Part shown: one piece after another, positions 1 to 8,531 of the stretch
Position numbering within the stretch: position 1 is the stretch's first letter
Layout of the letters: each line of letters begins with the position of its first letter
Source: Bacillota bacterium
GTDB lineage: Bacteria; Bacillota_G; SHA-98; UBA4971
DNA: 18,307 bases
Direction of reading: 5' to 3'
Assembly: GCA_012512055.1 (NCBI GenBank)
Contig: JAAZEW010000343.1
Span: 1 to 18,307, forward strand
Program-made: the position numbers and the translations under genes
Notes under the pieces: generated by a model
Database searches by the model: none
Told to the model about the DNA's origin: nothing
Seen by the model: the letters and a program-made list of their open reading frames with translations, nothing else

Positions 1-1028
1 AAGAGGCTAAGAAAACGCTGGCAGTTGCAGTCTATAATCATTACAAGCGTATCGGAGCAAACACCCGTGTAGACGATGTGGAACTTCAGAAAAGCAATAT
101 TCTTCTTCTTGGCCCGACGGGAGTTGGAAAAACCTTGCTCGCTCAGACGCTGGCCAAGATCCTGAATGTGCCGTTCGCCATTTCGGATGCAACTTCCCTC
201 ACCGAAGCCGGGTATGTGGGTGAAGATGTAGAGAACATACTTCTCCGCCTGATCCAGGCTGCTGATTATGACATTGAACGAGCTGAGCGTGGTATTGTTT
301 ACATTGACGAGGTAGACAAAATTGCCAGAAAGTCAGAGAATCCCTCAATAACTCGGGATGTTTCAGGTGAAGGTGTGCAGCAAGCGCTCTTGAAGATTCT
401 TGAAGGCACTATGGCAAGCGTTCCTCCTCAGGGTGGACGGAAACACCCTCACCAGGAGTTTATACAGATTGACACTACGAACATCCTATTCATATGCGGA
501 GGCGCATTTGACGGGCTTGAGAAGATCATCAACAACCGTGTAGGCAAGTCAATGCTGGGATTCGGAGCTGAAGTAAGGCCTAGGATAGACATGAACATCG
601 GAGATACCCTCAGGCAGGTTATGCCGGAGGATCTGCTTAAGTTCGGACTTATCCCGGAGTTCATCGGGCGGCTTCCGGTAGTGGTTGTCTTGGATGCCCT
701 GGACGAGAATACGCTGGTGAGAATCCTTACAGAACCCAGAAATGCCCTGGCGAAGCAGTACAGGAAAATGTTCGAGCTCGATGGAGTGGAGTTGGAAATC
801 CCGAATGAGGCATTAGTGGCGGTTGCAAGGAAAGCCATGACTCTTAATACCGGTGCACGCGGACTTCGCTCGATCATGGAAAAAATTATGCTTGACATTA
901 TGTATGATATTCCGTCAAGGCAAGATGTGAAGAAAGTGATGTTGACGCAAGAGGCCATAGATGAAGGAGCAAAGCCTCAGATGGTGCTTCAAGAACGGAA
1001 GGCCAAGAAGCGGGAGGAAACTGCGTAA
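1..1028 (+). CDS. clpX: ATP-dependent Clp protease ATP-binding subunit ClpX (5' truncated by window)
   Basis: AAA+ unfoldase that recognises tagged substrates, unfolds them and feeds them to the ClpP peptidase in the cytoplasm. The reading frame is open from base 3 and gives 341 residues, against roughly 420 for full ClpX. The N-terminal zinc-binding domain and about 80 residues therefore lie outside the window. Visible motifs in order: the [16 protein letters not shown] segment, Walker A GPTGVGKT, pore loop GYVGED, Walker [10 protein letters not shown], the RKHPHQEF region, sensor/Arg-finger region EFIGRLP and sensor 2 TGARGLRS. The ClpP-docking loop reads LGF (SMLGFGAE) where E. coli has IGF, a conservative change. 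A strong terminator follows 31 bases after the stop. Assignment is essentially certain; the true start is not visible. Confidence 0.97.
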   Translation, partial: EAKKTLAVAVYNHYKRIGANTRVDDVELQKSNILLLGPTGVGKTLLAQTLAKILNVPFAISDATSLTEAGYVGEDVENILLRLIQAADYDIERAERGIVYIDEVDKIARKSENPSITRDVSGEGVQQALLKILEGTMASVPPQGGRKHPHQEFIQIDTTNILFICGGAFDGLEKIINNRVGKSMLGFGAEVRPRIDMNIGDTLRQVMPEDLLKFGLIPEFIGRLPVVVVLDALDENTLVRILTEPRNALAKQYRKMFELDGVELEIPNEALVAVARKAMTLNTGARGLRSIMEKIMLDIMYDIPSRQDVKKVMLTQEAIDEGAKPQMVLQERKAKKREETA

Positions 1029-1058
1029 TAGATGCTCATGACCTATGGAGTGCCGTGA

Positions 1059-1086
1059 AAAAGGCTCAGCTTGGTCTGGGCCTTTT
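1059..1086 (+). terminator. Intrinsic terminator after clpX
   Basis: An 11-bp stem (1059-1069 with 1076-1086, one G-U wobble) closes a 6-base loop. Its 3' arm ends in TTTT followed by CTAATT. It separates clpX from lonB, so lonB probably has its own promoter. Confidence 0.8.
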
Positions 1087-1121
1087 CTAATTGGAGCGCT
1101 ATGCTTAACAGGAAAGCCGGT

Positions 1122-1130
1122 GGACATAAT
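1122..1130 (+). promoter_or_regulatory. Candidate sigma-F-type -10 element upstream of lonB
   Basis: GGACATAAT fits the forespore sigma-F -10 pattern GGNNANANT at every fixed position. It sits between the clpX terminator and the lonB start, about 35 bases before the ATG. The -35 is poor: the nearest TAT-containing match, around 1099-1103, is about 18 bases away instead of about 15. B. subtilis lonB is known to be expressed in the forespore under sigma-F, which makes the match suggestive but not proven. Confidence 0.3.
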
Positions 1131-1164
1131 ACAGGTGAGACTCTAGGAATGGGGCGGCTTGTGT

Positions 1165-2868
1165 ATGGACTTCTCCAGCGGCGTTTTCGGACTAATCAAC
1201 CTTTTCTTTGCTGCAGTTATCGGAATATATTTCTGGCACATGCTAAGGACACAGCAAGGCGGCAAGGTGGCGGTGAGTCGCGAATCCCGGAAGGAAATGG
1301 ACAAACTCCGGAAGTTGCGAAACATATCCTTGACAGAGCCGCTGTCGGAGAAGACCCGACCAAATTCGCTTAAGGAAATCATAGGCCAGGAAGAAGGGTT
1401 GCGGGCATTGCGAGCCGCGCTCTGCGGGCCAAATCCGCAACATGTCATTCTCTACGGCCCTCCCGGAGTCGGCAAGACTGCTGCAGCCAGGGTTATCCTG
1501 GAAGAGGCGAAGAATAATCCGAGCTCTCCGTTTAAGCAAGCAGCGAAGTTCGTCGAAGTGGATGGTGCCACGTCCAGGTTTGATGACAGAGGAATTGCAG
1601 ATCCGCTCATAGGGTCTGTTCATGATCCTATCTATCAGGGAGCAGGAGCGATGGGGATGGCAGGGATTCCCCAACCGAAACCCGGAGCCGTAACTAAGGC
1701 CCACGGCGGTATTCTGTTTATTGATGAGATAGGAGAGCTCCATCCCATTCAGATAAACAAACTTCTGAAGGTGCTCGAGGATAGGAAGGTATTCCTAGAG
1801 AGCGCATACTACAATTCGGAAGATCCCGGTATTCCCCAGCATATCCATGATATATTTCAGAACGGCCTCCCTGCGGATTTTCGGCTGGTAGGGGCTACAA
1901 CCAAGGCCCCACAGGATATTCCTCCTGCAGTGAGGTCCAGGTGTATTGAAGTTTTCTTCAGGGCGCTTACCGAACAGGAGGTAGGGATCATTGCTTCCAA
2001 CGCGGCGATGAAGGCAGGGTTCGTGCTGGACGAAGATGCTCTCGCCGTGATAAAGAAATATGCCGCGAACGGCCGTGATGCTGTGAATATCCTGCAAATA
2101 GCAGGCGGGTCATGTATATCCTCAGGACACTCGACAATACATAGAAAAGACGTGGAGTGGGTGGTCAGCGCAGGCCAGTATGCTCCGCGCCATGAGCCGA
2201 AGACCCCCTCCAAGCCCCAAATAGGTTACGTGAACGGCCTTGCAATTCATGGGCCCAATATGGGGTCTCTCATCGAAATTGAGGCAGTTGCCATTCCTGT
2301 AGAGGGAAGCGCCGGTAAGCTGGTAACCACGGGTCTTGTGGATGAGGAAGAGCTGGGAGGTCAGGGCAGGATAGTAAAGAGGAAAAGCATGGCAAGAGGC
2401 TCAGTGGAGAATGTGGTTACTATTTTGAGAAGATTCTTCTCATTACATCCGGAGAATTACGATATTCATTTGAACTTCCCGGGAGGCCTTGCTCTGGATG
2501 GCCCTTCCGCAGGGATAGCCATTGTGATAGCGATCTACTCTGCAATTACCGAGAAACCCGTGGATAATAAGCTGGCTATGACCGGAGAGGTGTCGCTCCT
2601 GGGCGATGTGCGGCCAGTAGGAGGAATAGTCCCCAAAGTCGAAGCTGCAGCACAAGCAGGAGCTGAGAGAGTGATAATCCCGAAGGAAAACTGGCAAGAA
2701 GCGTTCAGGGACAGGAATGATATCCGAGTGCTACCTGTAGAAAGGATTGAGGACGCAGTGAAACTTGCCGTAGTGGGTGAAGAATCAATTCTCGGCTTGC
2801 TGGAGTTCACTGGTGTCGTGGCAAGCACCTCGTCTCCGTCTGTCAGTAGATTCCAGGTGGGTTGCTAA
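1165..2868 (+). CDS. lonB: Membrane-anchored ATP-dependent protease LonB
   Basis: AAA+ serine protease of the Lon family, LonB type: one hydrophobic N-terminal segment (about residues 7-26, ending IGIYFW) instead of the large LonA N-domain. The 567 residues compare with about 550 for B. subtilis LonB and are alignable over nearly their whole length. Walker A GPPGVGKT is at residues 98-105, Walker B is ILFIDEIGEL, and the Lon-type Ser-Lys dyad is at S448 (DGPSAG) and K491 (GGIVPK), 43 residues apart as in other Lon proteases. I chose ATG 1165 over the upstream in-frame TTG at 1159 because it best matches the length of the B. subtilis N-terminus. It is probably active in forespore protein quality control, by analogy. 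The Ser-rich C-terminal tail (TSSPSVSRF) looks unstructured. Confidence 0.95.
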   Translation: MDFSSGVFGLINLFFAAVIGIYFWHMLRTQQGGKVAVSRESRKEMDKLRKLRNISLTEPLSEKTRPNSLKEIIGQEEGLRALRAALCGPNPQHVILYGPPGVGKTAAARVILEEAKNNPSSPFKQAAKFVEVDGATSRFDDRGIADPLIGSVHDPIYQGAGAMGMAGIPQPKPGAVTKAHGGILFIDEIGELHPIQINKLLKVLEDRKVFLESAYYNSEDPGIPQHIHDIFQNGLPADFRLVGATTKAPQDIPPAVRSRCIEVFFRALTEQEVGIIASNAAMKAGFVLDEDALAVIKKYAANGRDAVNILQIAGGSCISSGHSTIHRKDVEWVVSAGQYAPRHEPKTPSKPQIGYVNGLAIHGPNMGSLIEIEAVAIPVEGSAGKLVTTGLVDEEELGGQGRIVKRKSMARGSVENVVTILRRFFSLHPENYDIHLNFPGGLALDGPSAGIAIVIAIYSAITEKPVDNKLAMTGEVSLLGDVRPVGGIVPKVEAAAQAGAERVIIPKENWQEAFRDRNDIRVLPVERIEDAVKLAVVGEESILGLLEFTGVVASTSSPSVSRFQVGC

Positions 2869-2897
2869 GTGAAATACAGGCAATGATTTCCATGTGG

Positions 2898-2927
2898 TTG
2901 ACATAATGCTATTGCCTATGGTAGCCT
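2898..2927 (+). promoter_or_regulatory. Possible sigma-A promoter upstream of lon
   Basis: A perfect -35 hexamer TTGACA (2898-2903) is followed after 18 bases by a weak -10, TAGCCT (2922-2927). It lies in the 281-base gap before lon. I see no CIRCE inverted repeat or CtsR-type direct repeat in this gap. The -10 is poor, so this is tentative. Confidence 0.3.
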
Positions 2928-3149
2928 TACTGAAACGAGCCTGCAGTATCTACATTCCTGTCAGCACTTCATATACCCTGCCTCACAACTCTATATCGGG
3001 GTTCAGATTTAGGCCTCGGGTGTTTGAAGAGACACCTTGGCGCGTCATCATGATTTGGTGCGGCCAGGGTGAAGGAATCCGGCAGTTCGCCGAGAATAAA
3101 ATGGATACACAGGATGGTCCGTAGGAGAGGCGAGGAGGTGTAGTACATT

Positions 3150-5591
3150 ATGTCACAAGACGTAGGCAGACCGGGATTAGTGAGAGAAGCAGTGCCTCTT
3201 CTTCCGCTGCGTGGAGTAATTGTATTTCCTTGCATGACCGTCCCTCTTGAAGTAGGAAGGGATAGATCGGTAGCCGCTGTTGAGGAGGCCATGATCGGTA
3301 ATAGACTGGTTATGCTTGCTTCTCAGAAACAGGCGAGGCTGAACGAGCCGGATCCTAACGACATCTTCACTATAGGCACACTGTCTGAGATAAGGCAGTT
3401 GGCAAAGTACCCTGACGGAACAATTCGAGTCCTTGTGGAAGGTATGGAGCGGGCGAGGATTCTTGAGTATACGCAGGCGGAACCGTTCTATAAAGTGAAG
3501 ATTCAGGACTTGGCGTCCCCGGAACGGATGACAAAGGAACTGGAAGCCTTGATGAGGAGTGCCCTCACATACTTTGAGTCCTATGTTAGACTTGGTAAGA
3601 AGATTCCTGCCGAAATTTTAGCTTCAGTTCAGACGGTACAGGATCCCGGAAGGCTTGCTGACGACATTGCAGCCCATCTCCCGTTGCGCCCCGAGGATAA
3701 GCAGTCCGTCTTAGAGGCGATATCTGCAAAGGCAAGGCTGGAGAAGCTTTGTGGAATCCTTCTGAAGGAAATAGAAATACTTGAGCTTGAGCGAAAGATT
3801 AATACTCGGGTCAGAAAGCAGATGGAGAGAACACAGAAGGAGTATTATCTTCGCGAGCAAATGAAGGCTATACAGAAAGAGTTGGGCGAGCGTGATGAAA
3901 GGCAGTCAGAAAGTGAGGAATACAGGCAAAAGATCAAAGACAAGAATCTGCCTGATGAAGTAGAAGAAAAAGCCTTGCGGGAGCTTGAACGGCTTGAGAA
4001 GATGCCTCCCATGGCAGCCGAAGCAGTGGTAGTCAGGACATACATTGATTGGATTTTGGCTTTGCCGTGGACATCTGAGACTCAAGATCGCCTTGACCTG
4101 AAGGAAGCTGCCAGGATCCTTGATGAAGATCACTATGGACTTGAGAAGGTTAAGGAAAGGATTCTCGAGTTTCTGGCTGTGCGTCAGCTCACCAGCCAAC
4201 CTAAAGGCCCTATTCTCTGTTTTGTGGGCCCTCCGGGTGTAGGCAAGACTTCCCTTGGAAAATCAATAGCCCGTGCCCTCGGCAGGAAGTTTGTCAGGTT
4301 CTCTTTAGGCGGTGTCAGGGACGAGGCTGAAATCCGGGGACACAGGCGTACCTACGTCGGCGCGCTTCCGGGCAGGATTATCCAGGCTATGCGTCAAGCA
4401 GGATCCAAGAACCCCGTAATCCTTTTTGATGAAGTCGACAAAATGAGCAGCGATTTTCGGGGAGATCCGGCATCTGCTCTCCTGGAGGTACTGGACCCTG
4501 AGCAAAATGTGGCATTCAGTGACCATTACATCGAGGTTCCGTATGATCTTTCAGATGTAATGTTCATTACTACTGCGAATCTTCTCTATTCGATCCCGGG
4601 CCCTCTACAAGACAGGATGGAAACTATTACTATACCCGGATATACGGAAGAGGAGAAGATCAATATCGGGAAGGGGTTTCTGACGCCTAAGCAAAAGAAA
4701 GAGAACGGACTCGAGGACCATAACGTCGCCATTACCGACCAGGCCCTAAGGGCAATTATCCGCAATTATACGCGCGAGGCAGGTGTGAGAGGGCTTGAAC
4801 GTGGTATCTCCTCAATTCTGCGGAAGATTGCGAAGAAGGTCGTCACTGAAAATCTGCAAGACTTTGAGATCACGGTGGACGAAGCAGACGTCTCTGAATA
4901 CCTGGGGGTCCCCAAGTACAGATACGGAGTGGCGGAGTCCCAGGACAGAGTCGGTGTGGCTACAGGCCTTGCAGTAACCGAGGCAGGCGGAGACATACTG
5001 GCGATAGAGGTTTCAGTGATGAAAGGCACCGGAAAGCTGACGCTCACAGGTAAGCTTGGCGATGTCATGAAAGAGTCTGCGCAAGCAGCCTTTACGTATA
5101 TTCGGTCACGCGCCGGCGACCTGGACATAAATCCCGAGTTCTATCAGAATTACGATGTCCATGTCCATGTGCCTGAAGGAGCTATTCCAAAAGACGGGCC
5201 TTCTGCAGGCACAGCCATGGCAATTGCCCTGGCCTCCGCTCTTACAAGGCGTGCGGTCAGGTGTGATGTGGCCATGACCGGCGAGATCACCCTTCGAGGA
5301 CGGGTTTTGGCAGTGGGAGGCGTGAAAGAGAAGGTTCTTGCTGCACATAGAGCCGGCATATTCAGCATCATTCTCCCGGACGAGAACCGAAAAGACGTGG
5401 AGGAAATTCCGGCAAACGTCCTTGATAACATGGAGATGGTGTTCGTCGAACATATGGACGAAGTGCTGGGGTTTGCGCTGAGAAAGGATATTGCTGACTA
5501 TGATGAGCCGGCCACGAAAGACATCCCGGCAATCCTTGCCGTGACGCCTGACGACGGTGCAGCAATAGGAAGCGAGCTATACTGCGGCTAA
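3150..5591 (+). CDS. lon: ATP-dependent protease La (LonA)
   Basis: Cytosolic Lon protease that degrades misfolded and regulatory proteins. Its 813 residues are slightly longer than B. subtilis LonA (about 774). In order: N-terminal LON substrate-binding domain (about 10-205, beginning [12 protein letters not shown]), coiled-coil region (about 205-260), AAA+ module with Walker A GPPGVGKT at 360-367 and Walker [11 protein letters not shown], sensor region GVRGLER, then the protease domain with S685 (DGPSAGTA) and K728 (GGVKEK), a 43-residue spacing like E. coli S679/K722. The C-terminal ~30 residues after the protease domain are an extra tail. The ATG is preceded by GAGGAGGTG (3132-3140). The order clpX-lonB-lonA matches B. 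subtilis, but the next gene is not ysxC (engB). Confidence 0.97.
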   Translation: MSQDVGRPGLVREAVPLLPLRGVIVFPCMTVPLEVGRDRSVAAVEEAMIGNRLVMLASQKQARLNEPDPNDIFTIGTLSEIRQLAKYPDGTIRVLVEGMERARILEYTQAEPFYKVKIQDLASPERMTKELEALMRSALTYFESYVRLGKKIPAEILASVQTVQDPGRLADDIAAHLPLRPEDKQSVLEAISAKARLEKLCGILLKEIEILELERKINTRVRKQMERTQKEYYLREQMKAIQKELGERDERQSESEEYRQKIKDKNLPDEVEEKALRELERLEKMPPMAAEAVVVRTYIDWILALPWTSETQDRLDLKEAARILDEDHYGLEKVKERILEFLAVRQLTSQPKGPILCFVGPPGVGKTSLGKSIARALGRKFVRFSLGGVRDEAEIRGHRRTYVGALPGRIIQAMRQAGSKNPVILFDEVDKMSSDFRGDPASALLEVLDPEQNVAFSDHYIEVPYDLSDVMFITTANLLYSIPGPLQDRMETITIPGYTEEEKINIGKGFLTPKQKKENGLEDHNVAITDQALRAIIRNYTREAGVRGLERGISSILRKIAKKVVTENLQDFEITVDEADVSEYLGVPKYRYGVAESQDRVGVATGLAVTEAGGDILAIEVSVMKGTGKLTLTGKLGDVMKESAQAAFTYIRSRAGDLDINPEFYQNYDVHVHVPEGAIPKDGPSAGTAMAIALASALTRRAVRCDVAMTGEITLRGRVLAVGGVKEKVLAAHRAGIFSIILPDENRKDVEEIPANVLDNMEMVFVEHMDEVLGFALRKDIADYDEPATKDIPAILAVTPDDGAAIGSELYCG

Positions 5592-5636
5592 GTAGATCAC
5601 CATGAGACCGCTGAACTCCTCCAGTAGCTGCCAGTC

Positions 5637-5661
5637 TCGCCGAAGACGGCGACCAGTTTTT
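5637..5661 (+). terminator. Probable intrinsic terminator of lon
   Basis: A GC-rich 6-bp stem, TCGCCG/CGGCGA (5637-5642 with 5647-5652), has an AAGA loop and is followed four bases later by TTTTT. It is short, so confidence is moderate. Confidence 0.5.
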
Positions 5662-5711
5662 GCGATTCAAGCGAGCTGCGTTAACATAATGTGGGATAGA
5701 ACAACGGTCTC

Positions 5712-5807
5712 CACCACAAGTAATCGCCGGTTCCAGAAAGTGTACGTACCGTGGAGGGCCACCCAAGACCTCAGAAAATGAGCGAAAACTAATGAACTAA
5801 TACTGAG
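5712..5807 (+). repeat. Intergenic element copy 1, candidate structured RNA
   Basis: This ~96-bp block recurs at 7360-7456 with about 80 of 96 aligned bases identical by hand comparison and one gap. It lies between the lon terminator and a second strong terminator (5835-5868), so it may be its own transcript or the leader of the downstream COG2403 gene. A hairpin CTCA-GAAAA-TGAG (5770-5782) appears in copy 2 with a compensatory A-T to G-C change in its closing pair, which supports RNA structure. An upstream stem (around 5730-5763) can also form in both copies. The stretch GAAAACTAATGAACT is identical in both. A weak promoter-like pair (TTGCGA at 5660, TAACAT 16 bases on) precedes it. I do not recognise a known RNA family. 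No protein reading frame is conserved between the copies. Confidence 0.6.
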
Positions 5808-5834
5808 AATATATGACGTGAATAGACCCGGATG

Positions 5835-5868
5835 AAGAAAGCCACCTTTTGCGGAAGGTGGCTTTCTT
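5835..5868 (+). terminator. Strong intrinsic terminator downstream of repeat copy 1
   Basis: A perfect 14-bp inverted repeat (5835-5848 with 5855-5868) has a 6-base loop. The 3' arm ends GGCTTTCTT. It lies 27 bases after the repeat element and 90 bases before the next start codon, as expected for an RNA gene terminator or an attenuator. The A-rich 5' arm could allow termination on both strands. Confidence 0.85.
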
Positions 5869-5958
5869 ATATTGAGCCTCATCGAAAGCAGGACTTTTCC
5901 AAGGTCAATAGAATAGCAGACCGTAGGTGACGCAAGATACAGACGAGGTGGTGTTTTG

Positions 5959-7287
5959 ATGAATAAGAAGAAGGTTTTGATTATGGGGGCTGCAGGGCGG
6001 GATTTTCATAATTTCAACACGTTCTTCCGGGATAACGACGCCTACCGGGTAGTCGCGTTTACCGCGACACAGATACCTAATATCGAAGGTAGACAGTATC
6101 CTCCGGGGCTTGCAGGGCGCAATTACCCTGATGGCATCCCCATCTATTCTGAGGAGGAGCTTCCTTCTCTTATTGAAAAAGAAGGCGTAGACCGGGTGGT
6201 ATTCGCCTATAGCGACGTGTCCTATATGGACATTATGCATAAGGCGTCACTGGTTCTTTCAAGAGGCGCGGACTTCTGGCTTATGGGGCCGGATAGCACC
6301 ATGATCAGATCAAGTGTGCCCGTGATTGCGGTTACAGCGGTTAGAACAGGCGTCGGAAAGAGCCAAACTACCAGGAAGATAACGCAGATTTTAAAAGATC
6401 GTGGTAAGAAAGTCGTAGTGATTCGTCATCCGATGCCGTACGGTGACCTGATGAAGCAGAGAGTGCAGCGCTTTGAGACCCTAGAGGATTTGGACAAGCA
6501 TGAAACCACCATCGAAGAGCGGGAGGAGTACGAGCCGCACATTGTCAGGGGATTCGTAGTCTACGCAGGCGTAGATTACGGCGCCATACTCGAGGAGGCG
6601 GAGAAGGAGGCTGACATAATACTCTGGGACGGAGGCAATAATGACCTTCCGTTCTACTATCCTGACCTTCTGATCACCCTGGCTGATCCGCATAGGCCCG
6701 GGCATGAGGCTATGTTCTACCCGGGTGAGGCAAACGCGCGGATGGCAGACGTGATTGTTCTAAACAAGGTAGACACGGCTCGCCCCGAGGATGTCGATAA
6801 GGTGGAGAAATCCGTAAAATCGCTGAATCCAGGGGCCAAGATTATTCACGCTGCTTCCCCCTTGACCTTGGAAAACCCTGAGGAACTAAAAGGCAAGAGA
6901 GTCCTTGTAGTGGAGGACGGCCCTACCCTAACTCACGGCGGAATGACCTACGGGGCCGGAGTCATTGCAGCGAGGCAGCATGGCGCGGCTGAACTTGTTG
7001 ACCCTCGTCCTTATGCCGTAGGCTCCATCAAGGTGACCCTGGAGAAGTATCCCGGACTCGAACCGCTTGTTCCTGCAATGGGCTATGGTAAGGAGCAAAT
7101 GACGGAGTTGGAAAAGACTATAGACGCTACTCCTGCTGATGTCGTAATTATCGGGACGCCTATAGATCTTCGTCGTGTAATTACCATCAATAAGCCTGCC
7201 CTTCGAGTCAGCTACGAAATCGAGGAGATTACAAAGCCTGATCTGGAGGATGTAATTTTTGACCGCTTTAGGGGTATCCTGTTCTAA
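5959..7287 (+). CDS. COG2403-type P-loop protein, cyclic 2,3-diphosphoglycerate synthetase-like
   Basis: The 442 residues have the size and layout of the COG2403 family, which is often annotated as predicted GTPase or cyclic 2,3-diphosphoglycerate synthetase. The N-terminal third (about 1-115) looks like a Rossmann-type domain starting KKVLIMGAAGRD. A P-loop RTGVGKSQTTRK occupies about residues 129-140, followed by nucleotide-binding type segments ILWDGGNND, DPHRPGHE and the guanine-specificity-like VLNKVD. The archaeal enzyme makes the thermolyte cyclic 2,3-diphosphoglycerate; a role in bacteria is not established and I do not claim one. ATG 5959 is preceded by GAGGTGG six bases away; an in-frame TTG directly before it is less likely. 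The gene stands alone, between the two copies of the repeated RNA-like element. Confidence 0.75.
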   Translation: MNKKKVLIMGAAGRDFHNFNTFFRDNDAYRVVAFTATQIPNIEGRQYPPGLAGRNYPDGIPIYSEEELPSLIEKEGVDRVVFAYSDVSYMDIMHKASLVLSRGADFWLMGPDSTMIRSSVPVIAVTAVRTGVGKSQTTRKITQILKDRGKKVVVIRHPMPYGDLMKQRVQRFETLEDLDKHETTIEEREEYEPHIVRGFVVYAGVDYGAILEEAEKEADIILWDGGNNDLPFYYPDLLITLADPHRPGHEAMFYPGEANARMADVIVLNKVDTARPEDVDKVEKSVKSLNPGAKIIHAASPLTLENPEELKGKRVLVVEDGPTLTHGGMTYGAGVIAARQHGAAELVDPRPYAVGSIKVTLEKYPGLEPLVPAMGYGKEQMTELEKTIDATPADVVIIGTPIDLRRVITINKPALRVSYEIEEITKPDLEDVIFDRFRGILF

Positions 7288-7359
7288 GTGCTGTGCCAGG
7301 TCATAATTGGCGTAGTGGCACCCGAGACAGGGATCAGTTGGGCCAGACTCTAAGCAGAT

Positions 7360-7456
7360 CACCATAAGTAATCGCCGGTCCCGGAAAGTGTGCGTACCTT
7401 TCGGGTCCACCCAGGACAATCGGAAAACGAGTGAAAACTAATGAACTCATACTCAG
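7360..7456 (+). repeat. Intergenic element copy 2, candidate structured RNA
   Basis: Second copy of the element at 5712-5807. It begins CACCATAAGTAATCGCCGG and ends ATGAACTCATACTCAG. It can form a stem pairing CCCG(g)AAAG with CTTTCGGG (about 7380-7405) around a 9-base loop, and a second hairpin TCG-GAAAA-CGA (7420-7430) that covaries with copy 1. It follows the COG2403 gene by about 70 bases and is followed 39 bases later by a strong terminator. A sigma-K-like promoter for the next gene lies beyond that terminator, so this copy seems to be transcribed separately from the next gene. Confidence 0.6.
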
Positions 7457-7495
7457 CCTCAGCGCCAAACCATGGTTCGCGCAGCTCATCTACTT

Positions 7496-7522
7496 AAGGG
7501 GCAGCGGTTGCCGCCCCTTTTT
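7496..7522 (+). terminator. Intrinsic terminator downstream of repeat copy 2
   Basis: A 10-bp GC-rich stem with one A-C mismatch (7496-7505 with 7510-7519) has a GGTT loop, and its 3' side runs into TTTTT (7518-7522). It is of a standard intrinsic terminator type. Confidence 0.85.
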
Positions 7523-7546
7523 AGATCCTAAGAGACTTATTGGACT

Positions 7547-7575
7547 ACCGTCCGAATGCTGTCCAACATATAATA
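7547..7575 (+). promoter_or_regulatory. Candidate sigma-K promoter for the 7645 gene
   Basis: CATATAATA (7567-7575) matches the mother-cell sigma-K -10 pattern CATANNNTA completely. An AC dinucleotide for the -35 lies at 7547-7548, roughly 17 bases upstream. The same stretch contains TATAAT, but no sigma-A -35 is at the right distance (TTGGAC is 23 bases away). A sporulation promoter is therefore the better reading. Confidence 0.45.
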
Positions 7576-7644
7576 ATGCGATCTCACACTTACGTCCGGT
7601 GGAATACCACTGACGTAAAGACGCAGCCTCAAGGAGGTTTATGT

Positions 7645-8442
7645 ATGAGCACAAGTGAATTTTTGTCCATAATCGCCCAAGAAGAGGCTTCCTTAGCCAG
7701 CATATTGTCGGCTGAGGCAGTTAAGGCTGTTGAGACAGCGCGTTGGATTACGCTGATTTCAGACGATGACCTTGCACAGCTTGCACCAGGCGAGATAATC
7801 CGAAACATTGTCGACGTACAGAAGTCTGTAAGCTGTGTTCTTAGTTCCGCGGCTGATAAAGAAATAGCGATTGCAGCGAAAACCTGCGCCCTTCTGGGAG
7901 GGAAGTGTGCCCCAATTACTTGGCAGGTAGTTCGCTGTGATAGGTGTTGCCCCTGTCCGACAGAGCGATGTCCTAGCACAGGAAATGTCGTCATAAACGG
8001 GGATTTTGAGGACATCGGGCCTGACCCGGCGAATCCGGTCCTTGTAGGATGGACTGCAATCAACGCCAGGCCCCGTGTGCGTGACGGGCAACCGGTTTCT
8101 ACGTTTTTCTCCGGGAATGTTGTTGCTGTTCTCGGCTCGCCGAATGTCAGCGCCAACGCATCGATTTCTCAAAGTGTGCCTGTGAACGGGGGATGCCCTT
8201 ACCAGCTTACTTTTGCAGGGTCGGGGAATCCGGCAGGCCCAATAGTCACAGTGCAGGTGGAGTTTCGTAGTAACGGGGTCGTTTCAGCGTTTACCAGACG
8301 TATTACAACGCTGGGTTCAGGATACCACACTTTTGTGTATATGCTGGACGCCCCGGACGGCGCAACTTCAGCGACAATTACGTTTTCAAAGACACTATCA
8401 GGGGAGATATTCATTGACCTTGTGACATTCAGCTCGCAATAG
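7645..8442 (+). CDS. Putative spore-surface protein: paralogous helical N-domain plus beta-rich C-domain
   Basis: 265 residues, no signal peptide or membrane segment. Residues 1-95 are an all-alpha module shared with the proteins at 9247 and 11913: LASILSAEA (17-25) and KEIAIAAK (72-79) are identical or near-identical in the 9247 protein. A Cys-rich linker (C98, C101, C102, C104, C109) leads to a beta-rich domain (about 112-265) with VINGDFE, a W in VGWTAIN, ISQSVPV and a closing EIFIDLVTF. This layout is typical of jelly-roll carbohydrate-binding modules and of NTTRR-F1-like domains of Bacillota surface proteins. ATG 7645 has AAGGAGG seven bases upstream, which rules out the longer frame. 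The sigma-K-like promoter and neighbours suggest a coat or exosporium component. The specific function is unknown. Confidence 0.7.
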   Translation: MSTSEFLSIIAQEEASLASILSAEAVKAVETARWITLISDDDLAQLAPGEIIRNIVDVQKSVSCVLSSAADKEIAIAAKTCALLGGKCAPITWQVVRCDRCCPCPTERCPSTGNVVINGDFEDIGPDPANPVLVGWTAINARPRVRDGQPVSTFFSGNVVAVLGSPNVSANASISQSVPVNGGCPYQLTFAGSGNPAGPIVTVQVEFRSNGVVSAFTRRITTLGSGYHTFVYMLDAPDGATSATITFSKTLSGEIFIDLVTFSSQ

Positions 8443-8498
8443 GACCCAAAATTACCGAATGAACTCGATCAAAAGATGAGTCGGCCGGGTAAATAAGG

Positions 8499-8521
8499 AG
8501 GGGGCATAAGAAATGCCCCCT
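8499..8521. terminator. Hairpin terminator between convergent genes
   Basis: Stem GGGGGCAT/ATGCCCCC extended by an A-T pair (8499-8507 with 8513-8521), loop AAGAA. It lies between the convergent stops at 8442 and 8532 and probably serves both genes. T-runs are weak on both sides. Confidence 0.6.
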
Positions 8522-8531
8522 TAAGACGTCG

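Noticed and set aside
2894..3124. 76-residue open frame between lonB and lon
   Set aside because: No ribosome binding site, no recognisable domain, and composition unlike the neighbours; the gap is better explained as the upstream region of lon.
2869..3149. CtsR or CIRCE heat-shock operator before lon
   Set aside because: No GGTCAAA-type direct repeat and no TTAGCACTC/GAGTGCTAA inverted repeat is present.
5760..5800. Hammerhead ribozyme in the repeated element (GAAA and CTAATGA segments)
   Set aside because: The core would need CTGATGA and a different order of segments; the stems required around the core do not form.
7431..7613. 60-residue plus-strand frame over repeat copy 2 and its terminator
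   Set aside because: It crosses the end of the RNA-like element, a terminator hairpin and the sigma-K-like promoter, and no equivalent frame exists in repeat copy 1.
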